From positions 62,001 through 126,000 of the forward strand of contig NZ_JARWNX010000064.1 of assembly GCF_029868385.1 (NCBI RefSeq): a stretch of DNA of 64,000 nt. The letters are read 5' to 3'. Below, piece after piece: positions 43,481 through 50,861 of this stretch; positions within the stretch are counted from its first letter, which is position 1; each line of letters begins with the position of its first letter. The notes below the pieces were generated by a model. It made no database searches. It worked only from the letters and a program-made list of their open reading frames with translations, and had not been told where the DNA came from. Made by a program: the position numbers and the translations under genes. This DNA comes from Nocardia cyriacigeorgica. Its GTDB lineage: Bacteria; Actinomycetota; Actinomycetes; Mycobacteriales; Mycobacteriaceae.

Positions 43481-43915
43481 ATGCTCACACTGCCCTCGAA
43501 AGACCTTGTCCTGGAGGCCTGCTCAGGGACGATCCATCAACCACATCCGGTGCTGGAGGCTGCCTACGAACTCGCCGCGCTACATGAAGCTCGACCAGAG
43601 GCAACCGCCGTCGCCCTGGGCGAGACGAACTCTGAACGAGTCATCTTGATGCAGCGCGTCGACCGGTGGGTCGCCGGATTCATGCCCGCCCCGCTTGGCG
43701 CCGCCTACATGCACACGGAAACCATGGGTGCGGTTGTCGATCGGTTGGCTCGATACTCCGTTCTCGCCCACGCGGCCCTCACCCGCGACACCAGGCCATG
43801 GGAACTGCACTTCGCCTGGCAGCGACTTGCCGAGCTGTCACTCGGCTATGGCGACCTGTCGTTCGAGCTTGCCAGCGGTGCTCGTCGCCTGCCGGACCTC
43901 ACTGGGGCGCCATGA
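43481..43915 (+). CDS. DUF4254 domain protein
   Basis: A 144-aa soluble helical protein. HPVLEAAYELAALHEARPE, then the helix VILMQRVDRWVAGFMP and LARYSVLAHAAL, match DUF4254, a helical family often found near secretion or toxin-type genes in Nocardia. The molecular function is unknown. ATG 43481 is fixed by AAGGA 6 bases upstream. It diverges from the XRE/DUF397 operon. Confidence 0.7.
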   Translation: MLTLPSKDLVLEACSGTIHQPHPVLEAAYELAALHEARPEATAVALGETNSERVILMQRVDRWVAGFMPAPLGAAYMHTETMGAVVDRLARYSVLAHAALTRDTRPWELHFAWQRLAELSLGYGDLSFELASGARRLPDLTGAP

Positions 43916-44136
43916 GCGGCGCTACAGGATTGCCGACAACGCTCTGACCTCAATCACCTATACGACATGCCCTCCCCACTCGTGGGCACTCCCCGAGTAG
44001 GGAACGGCATTTTTCCGGCCGCAGCCGACATGCGGCAGTAACTCATCGGTCACTCAGTTTCACCCCGGGAAACGTTGCGCTACTGCTTGTTTCGATCTCA
44101 GGATTTACCAAGCGACGGGTCGTACAGTTGAACGTA

Positions 44137-44298
44137 TGACTCCGGCCTTCGAAGATATGCCCCTGCGCGATCTCGTCGGACTGCTCACCGACGAGGAGCA
44201 ACGAGAACTACGCCCGTCGGTGCTACGGGTGCTCAACCGCCTACCCGACCAAGAGGTGTTACGTCGTGAACTCGGTAGGCGTATGACAAACGCGTAGA
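44137..44298 (+). CDS. Small protein, 53 aa, unknown
   Basis: An ATG frame encoding a compact acidic/basic helical protein (MTPAFEDMPLRDLVGLLTDE, with later LRVLNRLPDQEVLRRELGRR). The codon pattern looks genuine and a strong terminator hairpin follows 26 bases after the stop. There is no clear ribosome-binding site (GTACAGTTGAACGT precedes it), so it may be leaderless. No domain recognised. Confidence 0.5.
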
Positions 44299-44324
44299 CC
44301 AGCAGCATCCCGTCGGCCAAGCAA

Positions 44325-44360
44325 AGGGCGGCGTTCGTCATTCGACGAGCGCCGCCCTTC
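44325..44360 (+). terminator. Terminator hairpin after the 53-aa gene
   Basis: AAGGGCGGCG pairs perfectly with CGCCGCCCTT, with an inner TCGTC/GACGA stem, and ends in TT. Confidence 0.75.
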
Positions 44361-44413
44361 GTCAGCTCAGCGGCCCAATAATCTTGCCGATCCGGTTGAG
44401 CGATGGCCTCCGC

Positions 44414-45001
44414 TCACCCGGAGATCAGATCGGCGAACGACACATCGACCGGCACCGGGTCCTCCATCGTCAGGCGACGAGTGTGTAGGTAGACCAAGTG
44501 GTAACGCCCGTCGGACAAGCGGAACTCTTCGATCTGGGAGATCCCGTCACCGGATTCGTTGGGATACACGATCAGGTAGGCCGGAATGCCCGCAGCTGCA
44601 TAGACCGCCTTCTTCTCGACGGTGTCGGTCCGGAAGGAGCTGTCCGGTGAAACGATCTCCACCACCAGCACAGCGTCTCCGGCGTAAAGACGCTCGTCAT
44701 CCTCCAAGCAGTGGTACACGGTCACGTCCGGTCGACGAAGGCTCAGCGGAACATCGCTGAGCCGTACGTCGACATCCGTTTCGACCATCAAACAGGGCTC
44801 AGGCTTACGGCCACTCTCCAGTGACGCCGCGATTCTGCGCGCCACCCGGTTGTGCAGCCGAGACGGGCTCTCGCATTTCACGATATGCCCGTCGACCACC
44901 TCGATTGTGCGGCTGAAATCGGCAGGCAGCGCCTCGTATTCCGCCGCAGTGATCTGCTCGGGAATCCACCGGTACCAATCGCTCGGGGCGCCGCTCGTCA
45001 T
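44414..45001 (-). CDS. Uma2-family (DUF820) nuclease-like protein
   Basis: A 195-aa protein of the PD-(D/E)xK-related Uma2 family. ITAAEYEALPADFSRTIEVVDGHIV, then LSLRRPDVTVYHC, AVLVVEIVSPDSSFRTDTVEKKAVYAAAGIPAYLIV carries the acidic and Lys residues of the putative nuclease centre. These proteins are abundant in actinobacteria and of unknown role. ATG 45001 is the likely start; the ribosome-binding site is weak. It lies 41 bases from the emb stop and follows it in the same direction. Confidence 0.85.
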   Translation of the reverse strand: MTSGAPSDWYRWIPEQITAAEYEALPADFSRTIEVVDGHIVKCESPSRLHNRVARRIAASLESGRKPEPCLMVETDVDVRLSDVPLSLRRPDVTVYHCLEDDERLYAGDAVLVVEIVSPDSSFRTDTVEKKAVYAAAGIPAYLIVYPNESGDGISQIEEFRLSDGRYHLVYLHTRRLTMEDPVPVDVSFADLISG

Positions 45002-45042
45002 GCCGACGAGCGTACCGTCAGACTTACAACAGTCCAGCCTGC

Positions 45043-48000
45043 TCAGAAGACCCGCAGCTGCCCCGGCATCCACAACCCGTGGCGCGAAGCGGTGCCGGTG
45101 TCCAGTTCGGCCGGAGTCGCGTCGTAGTACTGGTCGTAGCGTTCCAGGGAACCCCAGTCGCGGGCCCAGTCGTCCTTCAGGTAGGTCGGCATGGTGACCG
45201 ACTTGGCCAGCATCTGGGAGAAGCCGAGGGGGCCGCCGAATTCTTCGGCCTGCCAGGTGTTGGTGGAGCTGATGGCGAGGGGGCGGTCGGGCAGGATGCG
45301 GTAGCGCGGGACCTCGGCGACACCGTTGTGGTGAGCGAAGGGGCGCTGGCAGGGGAATTGGAGGCCGACGGCCCAGTCCAGCAGCACCGGCTGTTCGGAG
45401 CCGATGAAGCTGTTGATGGACTCCAGCGTCGGCACCCGCGGCGGGGTGAAGGCCAGCCACTGGTCGCCGATGAGGATCGGATCGTTGGCGACGATGCGCA
45501 CCGCATCGGCTTCGGGTGCGATTTCGTCCAGCGGCACCCGCAGATTGCGCCAGGACGGGAACGGGCCGATATCGCGCGGCAGGTAGGTGCCGAGCGGGGT
45601 GACGCTGCCGTCGGGCTGGCGCTTGCCGTAGTCGACGGTCAGCGACTGGCCGTACTGCATGGCGCCGGTGTCGTCGTAGGACAGGATGCGACCGGCGGCG
45701 GAGATGACGATCAGCGGCTTGTCCTCGGAACGCTCGGGCAGCCCGTACCAGCTCGAGGTCACGAAGGCCGGCTGCTGCACGCCGTTCTGGTAGCTGCCGA
45801 GCACGGGCGTCGACGCCGGGTCGAGCCCGAACGGCAATGCCACGGTGCTGCCGTTGACACCCTGCGCACCCTGACCACCACCGGTGCCCGCGCTCTGCCC
45901 CTCGGCGAAGGCGGCGCCGACCGACTGGGTGGAGGTGTTGCCGGTACCCGGCTTCACCTCGACCGCGTCGGCGGACAGATCATCGGGCACACCGTTGGGA
46001 TCGAAGCCCACCGGATCGACACCGGCCAGCGGATCGTTCGGGTTGGTGGGCGGGGTCGCCGGATCGATGATCGGGTTGAGCCGTCCCCCGTTGGGGTCCG
46101 CCTCGACGAGCACATCATTGGCCAGACCACAGCTGTCACCGGAGAGCGCGTCGATGTTCGAACGTGCCAACGAATAGCCCGGATACTGCGAATACGCGCC
46201 CTTGACCAGTGACAGCACCTCGAACAGCACCATCGCGGCGGCGACGACGGTGAGCGGGATCGCGGCGAACTTGCGAATCCGCCTACCGCGCGCCGTCTTG
46301 GCCGAACTCGGCGGCTTCGCATAGCCCTCGCGCAGCGTATGCCAGGCCACCAGCGCGAGCGCGAGCCCGAACAGGATGAGCATCACCGTGTTCGACTGGA
46401 TACCGCTCACCGAGACCCGCTTGTCGAACCACGGCACACCGAAACTGGACACATACCAGTAGCCGTTGATCCCGGAGAACGCCACCGCGAGCACGAACAG
46501 CAGCCCGGCCAGGAAGATCGCCCGGTTCTTACGGGCCCGCAGAGCGCTGGCCGATACCGCGACCGCTGTCACCGCTGCCAGCGAACCGGCGATACCGGCG
46601 TAGGCGCCGAAGTGGTGGGTCCACTTGGTCGGGTTGAACATCATGAAGAAGATGGTTCCGAACACCACGCCCATCAACCGCCAGGTCGGTGCGCTGGCGA
46701 TACCGGGCACCCGGCGCCGCCGCAGCAGCACCAGCATGGTGGTGAACAGGCACAGCAGCATCACCAGGAACGCGAACCGGCGCGAGACCGAACCGTCGAC
46801 GGTCTCCACGAACAGGTAGTAGTAGCGCAGGTAGTCCTCGTACCAGGCCAGGTTCGGGCCGGTCAGCTGGCGCACCCGGTTGGCTTCCTGGATACCGGCG
46901 AAGGTCTGATCGCTGTAGACGACCGTCAAGACCAGCAGACCGGCGGCCGCGATCGGCGCGAGCAACGGCAGCGTGCCGTGTTCCTTGCGTTTGCGCACCA
47001 CGATCCGCACCAGCGGGCGGATACCGGCCAGCAGGGCCGCGATACACATCAGGCCGGTGGGTGCTGCGGCCAGTGTGAACGCGGCGACCAGTACCGCGAC
47101 ACCGGCGGGCAGCAACCGGCCGGTCGCGATGGCCCGCTCGATCGACACCCAGGTCAGCAGCGCGCCGAGCGCGACGATCGGCTCCGAACGTAGGCCGTTG
47201 TCGAACGGCAGCCAGAACGCGAGGAACACCAGCCCGCCGGTCCACAGCGCCACCCGGCTGCTGCGCACACCGCGACCGAGACGCGGCACCACCTCGCGGC
47301 TGATCACCATCCAGCACAGAATCGCGCACACCAGCGCGGGCAACCGCACCCACGGGCTGGCCGTGGAGATCTCGGCGAAGAGCTGGATGACGTAGTAGTA
47401 CCAGCCGAACGGCGCCTCGGGCACGCCGTACCAGCGGAAGTAGTTGGCCATATAGCCCGCGTCCGGTGCGACCCGGACCATGCTCAGGATGTAGCCGTCG
47501 TCGGAGGTATTGGCGCCGACGAAATGCCAGACCAGCAGCGTGCCGATGACGGCGCCGTCGGCCCAGGTCGGTTTGAACCAGTGCGAGGGCAGGAACCGTC
47601 GATGGCCGCGACCGTCGCTGGTGTCAAGACGCGCCAGCGCCGCCAACGCGATCAGGGTGCACAGCACGGCGGCGATCATCGCGATCATCTTGATCGCGGT
47701 GGGCGTGGAGCTGTACCGGGTGTCGATCTCCATATCGAAGGCCAGGCCCGCGGGCACCGCGCCCTCGAGGTCGGAGAACACGCCGACCACCTGGGGGCGC
47801 AGATCACCGAGCAGCTGGCCCTCGACCGGCTGCCCGGTCTCGGTGGTCAGCCCGTCGAAGACCGCGTGCGTCCGGTCGATATCGGAGGTGATGGTGATGC
47901 TCGTGCACCCGGCGAGTTCGGAACGCTGCGCCGAGGCCACCACGGCATTGCGGTCGACCACATCCACCGAGCTGTCCGAGACCCGGACGAACAGGGCCTC

Positions 48001-48330
48001 CAGTGCCGCCTGATCGCCCTGCGGCGGCGCGGTGGCCAGCAGCATCCCGCCCTGCGGCGGCAACTGCTCGATCGCCGAACACGGAATGGTCGCGCTCAGC
48101 TCGATGGGCACCTGCGACATCAGCGGTGCCTGCACATTGCCGAGCTGACCGTGCTGCGGCCAGCTCAACGTCGCCGTCGTCTGCGATACCGGTAGGAACG
48201 GCGTGGCCAGCGCGAACAGGGCGCCGAGCACGCCCGCGAGCAGCGCGATGAGCCGCGCGGTCCGGAAATCGCGCGGAGCGACCTGCGGGGCGGGCGGCGT
48301 CTCCGGCAAAACAGCGACTGCATCTGACAC
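45043..48330 (-). CDS. embB: Arabinosyltransferase EmbB-like (second Emb)
   Basis: GT-C arabinosyltransferase, 1095 aa from GTG 48330, almost the length of M. tuberculosis EmbB. It contains ANTSDDGYILSMVR, YFRWYGVPEAPFGWYYYVIQLFAEISTAS, NPTKWTHHFGAYAGIAGSL and the C-terminal domain with VALPFGLDPASTPVLGSYQ, QPVLLDWAVGLQFPCQRP and RHGLWMPGQLRVF. The position matching EmbB Met306, the main ethambutol-resistance residue, is Phe (about residue 318, codon 47379-47377). Unlike the mycobacterial order, it faces the other emb gene, with the accessory island between. Confidence 0.93.
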   Translation of the reverse strand: MSDAVAVLPETPPAPQVAPRDFRTARLIALLAGVLGALFALATPFLPVSQTTATLSWPQHGQLGNVQAPLMSQVPIELSATIPCSAIEQLPPQGGMLLATAPPQGDQAALEALFVRVSDSSVDVVDRNAVVASAQRSELAGCTSITITSDIDRTHAVFDGLTTETGQPVEGQLLGDLRPQVVGVFSDLEGAVPAGLAFDMEIDTRYSSTPTAIKMIAMIAAVLCTLIALAALARLDTSDGRGHRRFLPSHWFKPTWADGAVIGTLLVWHFVGANTSDDGYILSMVRVAPDAGYMANYFRWYGVPEAPFGWYYYVIQLFAEISTASPWVRLPALVCAILCWMVISREVVPRLGRGVRSSRVALWTGGLVFLAFWLPFDNGLRSEPIVALGALLTWVSIERAIATGRLLPAGVAVLVAAFTLAAAPTGLMCIAALLAGIRPLVRIVVRKRKEHGTLPLLAPIAAAGLLVLTVVYSDQTFAGIQEANRVRQLTGPNLAWYEDYLRYYYLFVETVDGSVSRRFAFLVMLLCLFTTMLVLLRRRRVPGIASAPTWRLMGVVFGTIFFMMFNPTKWTHHFGAYAGIAGSLAAVTAVAVSASALRARKNRAIFLAGLLFVLAVAFSGINGYWYVSSFGVPWFDKRVSVSGIQSNTVMLILFGLALALVAWHTLREGYAKPPSSAKTARGRRIRKFAAIPLTVVAAAMVLFEVLSLVKGAYSQYPGYSLARSNIDALSGDSCGLANDVLVEADPNGGRLNPIIDPATPPTNPNDPLAGVDPVGFDPNGVPDDLSADAVEVKPGTGNTSTQSVGAAFAEGQSAGTGGGQGAQGVNGSTVALPFGLDPASTPVLGSYQNGVQQPAFVTSSWYGLPERSEDKPLIVISAAGRILSYDDTGAMQYGQSLTVDYGKRQPDGSVTPLGTYLPRDIGPFPSWRNLRVPLDEIAPEADAVRIVANDPILIGDQWLAFTPPRVPTLESINSFIGSEQPVLLDWAVGLQFPCQRPFAHHNGVAEVPRYRILPDRPLAISSTNTWQAEEFGGPLGFSQMLAKSVTMPTYLKDDWARDWGSLERYDQYYDATPAELDTGTASRHGLWMPGQLRVF

Positions 48331-48386
48331 GGTTGGGAAGTCTAGAGCGCGGCCTTCGACAAGGCGTGTCCAGTAGGACATTGCCT

Positions 48387-48435
48387 CTTCGCAGCAGCCT
48401 CGAATGCCACCCCTTCGCAGCAGCCTCGCATGCCA
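48387..48435. repeat. Two 23-bp direct repeats, 26-bp period
   Basis: Units at 48387-48409 and 48413-48435 (CTTCGCAGCAGCCTCGAATG and near-identical, then CCA) differ at one position. They lie about 60 bases upstream of the embB start and could be binding sites or simple slippage products. Confidence 0.8.
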
Positions 48436-48487
48436 TCAGCACCCGGACCACTCGACCCGACCCCGGACGGGCGACCCCGAGGAGCCC

Positions 48488-48582
48488 GGTTCGCGGCCGT
48501 CTCGCGTTTCCGTGGCCGCCGCGCCCGCGACGAAGGAGCAAGCGGTGGCCACGGAAACGCAAGACACACAGGGCCGCGAACC
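48488..48582. repeat. Nested inverted-repeat element, copy 1
   Basis: Outer arms GGTTCGCGGCC (48488-48498) / GGCCGCGAACC (48572-48582) are perfect. Inner arms GTCTCGCGTTTCCGTGGCC (48499-48517) / 48547-48565 pair with one mismatch. It ends 45 bases before the cyclophilin start. Outer and inner arms resemble those of the elements at 49142 and 61131. Confidence 0.85.
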
Positions 48583-48627
48583 CGCCGCGCCAGCGGCAAA
48601 TCAAACCCAGCATGGAAAGCTGTGGGT

Positions 48628-49128
48628 ATGACAAAGGTGAATCTCGAGACGAACTACGGAACCATCGGGCTGGAGCTGGACGACGCCAAGGCGCCGAACA
48701 CGGTGAAGAACTTCCTGGAGTACGTGAACGCCGGGCACTACGACGGCACCATCTTCCACCGCGTCATCCCCGGCTTCATGATCCAGGGCGGCGGCTTCGA
48801 CGCCGATATGAAGCAGAAGCCGACCAACGCTCCGATCCAGAACGAGGCGGGCAACGGCCTCAAGAACGACCGCTACACCGTCGCCATGGCACGCACCAAC
48901 GACCCGCATTCGGCGACCGCGCAGTTCTTCGTGAACGTGGCCGACAACGACTTCCTCAACCACACCCAGCCCGCAGGCCAGGGTTGGGGCTACGCGGTGT
49001 TCGGCACCGTCACCGAAGGCACCGAGGTGGTCGACAAGATCGCCGCCGTTTCCACCTCCTCGCACGGCGTCCACCAGGACGTTCCGGCCGAAGCCGTGGT
49101 GATCGAATCCGCGAAAGTCGCTGCGTAG
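48628..49128 (+). CDS. Peptidyl-prolyl cis-trans isomerase (short cyclophilin)
   Basis: A 166-aa cytosolic cyclophilin. ETNYGTIGLELDDAKAPNTVKNF is the usual N-terminus, and the active-site stretches FHRVIPGFMIQGGG and QFFVNVADNDFLNH are intact, as is GYAVFGTVTEGTEVVDKI. ATG 48628 is chosen on homology; an open frame extends upstream into the hairpin element. Flanked by hairpin elements on both sides. Confidence 0.92.
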   Translation: MTKVNLETNYGTIGLELDDAKAPNTVKNFLEYVNAGHYDGTIFHRVIPGFMIQGGGFDADMKQKPTNAPIQNEAGNGLKNDRYTVAMARTNDPHSATAQFFVNVADNDFLNHTQPAGQGWGYAVFGTVTEGTEVVDKIAAVSTSSHGVHQDVPAEAVVIESAKVAA

Positions 49129-49141
49129 GACCTGCGCTGGC

Positions 49142-49226
49142 GCGGTTCGCGACCCTCGATGTCTCGCGTTTCCGCCGCCCGCTACTTATCTGGCGGGCGC
49201 GGAAACGCGAGCCGGCCGCGAACTGC
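49142..49226. repeat. Nested inverted-repeat element, copy 2
   Basis: Outer arms GCGGTTCGCG (49142-49151) / CGCGAACTGC (49217-49226), one mismatch. Inner arms CTCGCGTTTCCGCCGCCCGC (49163-49182) / 49193-49211 pair with a single extra C on the left. It lies between converging genes and may also terminate transcription. Confidence 0.85.
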
Positions 49227-49316
49227 GATGCTCGGTCTCGCTTCGCCCGAAAAACGGGCCGTTACCGACCGATGGATGTGATACCTCGGCGGTCGACGCC
49301 CGCTACGGCTGCCTGA

Positions 49317-50861
49317 TCACAGCGGCAGCAGATGATGTTTGCGCGGGCTGCGCACGATGGTCTTGTCCCGCAGCAACTGGAGGGCCTTGCGCAGTTCCAG
49401 GCGCGTCGACGACGGCTCGATGACGGCGTCGATATAGCCGCGTTCGGCCGCCACCCACGGTGTGGCGACGGTGGCGTTGTAGAAGTCGATCATCTGCTGA
49501 CGGATCACCGGGCGCTGCTCCTCCGGCGCGGCCGCGATCTGCTTACCGCCGATCAGGCTCACCGCGCTCTCGGCGCCCATCACCGCGATCCGCGCGGTCG
49601 GCCAGGCCAGGTTCACGTCGGCGCCGAGCTGTTTGGAACCCATTACCGCGTATCCGCCGCCGTATGACTTGCGGATCACCACGGTCACCTTGGGCACGGT
49701 CGCCTCGACGAAGGAGAACAGGAACCGGCCACCGCGCTTGATGACGCCGATCTTCTCCTGCTCCACCCCCGGCAGGAATCCGGGCGTATCGACCACGAAG
49801 ACCAGCGGAATCTCGAAGGCATCGCACATCCGCACGAAATGCGCCGCCTTGTCCGAGGCCCGCGCATCCAACGCGCCCGCGTAGACCATCGGCTGGTTGG
49901 CCACCACACCGACGGTGCGGCCGTCGACCCTGGCGAAGCCGGTGATCATATTGCGTCCGGCCGTCGCGCCGATCTCGTGGAAATCGCCGTCGTCGAAGAT
50001 GCGCAGCAGGATGTCGTGCATGTCGTAACCGGCATTGTCCGAATCGGGGACGATCCCGTTCAGCTCCCGGTCCGAATCGGTGATCTCCGGCTCCAGACCG
50101 GGATTCACGATCGGCGGCTGCTCCTGGCAGGAGGTCGGCAGATAGCCGAGGTAGGCGCGCACCCATTCGAAGGCGGCCTTCTCGTCCTCGGCGACGTGGT
50201 GGATATTGCCGTACTGGGCCTGGCTGTTGGCCCCGCCGAGTTCCTCGAGGCTCACTTCCTCGCCGGTGACCTCACGGATCACCTTGGGGCCGGTGACGAA
50301 CATGTACGCCTCTTCGGTCGCCACCACCACATCGGTGTTGATCGGGGCGTACACCGCACCACCGGCGCATTTGCCGAGAATCATCGAGATCTGCGGCACC
50401 AGACCCGACAGCGGTTCCTGGCGGCGGCCGAGTTCGGCGTACCAGGCCAGCGACGTCACCGCTTCCTGTACCCGCGCACCGCCGGAGTCGTTGATACCGA
50501 CGACCGGGCAGCCGACCTTCTCGGCGTACTCCATGATCCCGGCGACCTTGCGGCCGAACATCTCACCGACCGAACCGCCGTAGACGGTCTGATCATGGGA
50601 GAACACCGCGACCGGACGGCCGCCGACCAGGCCGTGCCCGGTGACCACGCCATCGCCGTAGAGCGCGTCGGGGTCGCCCGGTTTACGCACCAGCGCACCG
50701 ACTTCCACGAAGGTGCCCGGATCGAGCAGCATGTTGATCCGGTCGCGGGCGCTGGGAATCCCCTTCTTCGCCCGCTTGGCCACCCCCGCTCCGCCCGCGG
50801 GTTCCTGCGCCAGCTCGAGGCGTTTACGCAGGTCCGCGAGTTTCTCGGCAGTAGTGCTCAC
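49317..50861 (-). CDS. accD4: Acyl-CoA carboxylase beta subunit AccD4
   Basis: Carboxyltransferase subunit that makes the carboxylated long acyl-CoA used by Pks13 in mycolic acid condensation. The 514-aa protein shows GINDSGGARVQEAV (oxyanion hole for acyl-CoA), GKCAGGAVYAPI, VTGPKVIREVTGEEV, FVVDTPGFLPGVEQEKIGVI and KSYGGGYAVMGSKQLGADV. It ends in the conserved NATVATPWVAAERGYIDAVI region. The start overlaps the pks13 stop by 4 bases (GTGA), giving the fadD32-pks13-accD4 order of all mycolate producers. Confidence 0.96.
   Translation of the reverse strand: MSTTAEKLADLRKRLELAQEPAGGAGVAKRAKKGIPSARDRINMLLDPGTFVEVGALVRKPGDPDALYGDGVVTGHGLVGGRPVAVFSHDQTVYGGSVGEMFGRKVAGIMEYAEKVGCPVVGINDSGGARVQEAVTSLAWYAELGRRQEPLSGLVPQISMILGKCAGGAVYAPINTDVVVATEEAYMFVTGPKVIREVTGEEVSLEELGGANSQAQYGNIHHVAEDEKAAFEWVRAYLGYLPTSCQEQPPIVNPGLEPEITDSDRELNGIVPDSDNAGYDMHDILLRIFDDGDFHEIGATAGRNMITGFARVDGRTVGVVANQPMVYAGALDARASDKAAHFVRMCDAFEIPLVFVVDTPGFLPGVEQEKIGVIKRGGRFLFSFVEATVPKVTVVIRKSYGGGYAVMGSKQLGADVNLAWPTARIAVMGAESAVSLIGGKQIAAAPEEQRPVIRQQMIDFYNATVATPWVAAERGYIDAVIEPSSTRLELRKALQLLRDKTIVRSPRKHHLLPL

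Larger units (their letters stand above)
48331..48627. other. Intergenic region between embB and the cyclophilin gene
   Basis: 297 bases between divergent genes. It holds a 26-bp-period tandem repeat (48387-48435) and the first hairpin element (48488-48582). No gene is supported, although an open frame continues upstream of the cyclophilin start. Confidence 0.6.

Noticed and set aside
33733..45001. The island as an integrated plasmid or phage
   Set aside because: No integrase, recombinase, attachment repeats or replication gene was found; only position and composition mark it.
49245..49259. GCCCG-AAAAA-CGGGC hairpin beyond accD4
   Set aside because: A five-bp stem is too weak to call on its own, and the nested element next to it could fulfil the role.
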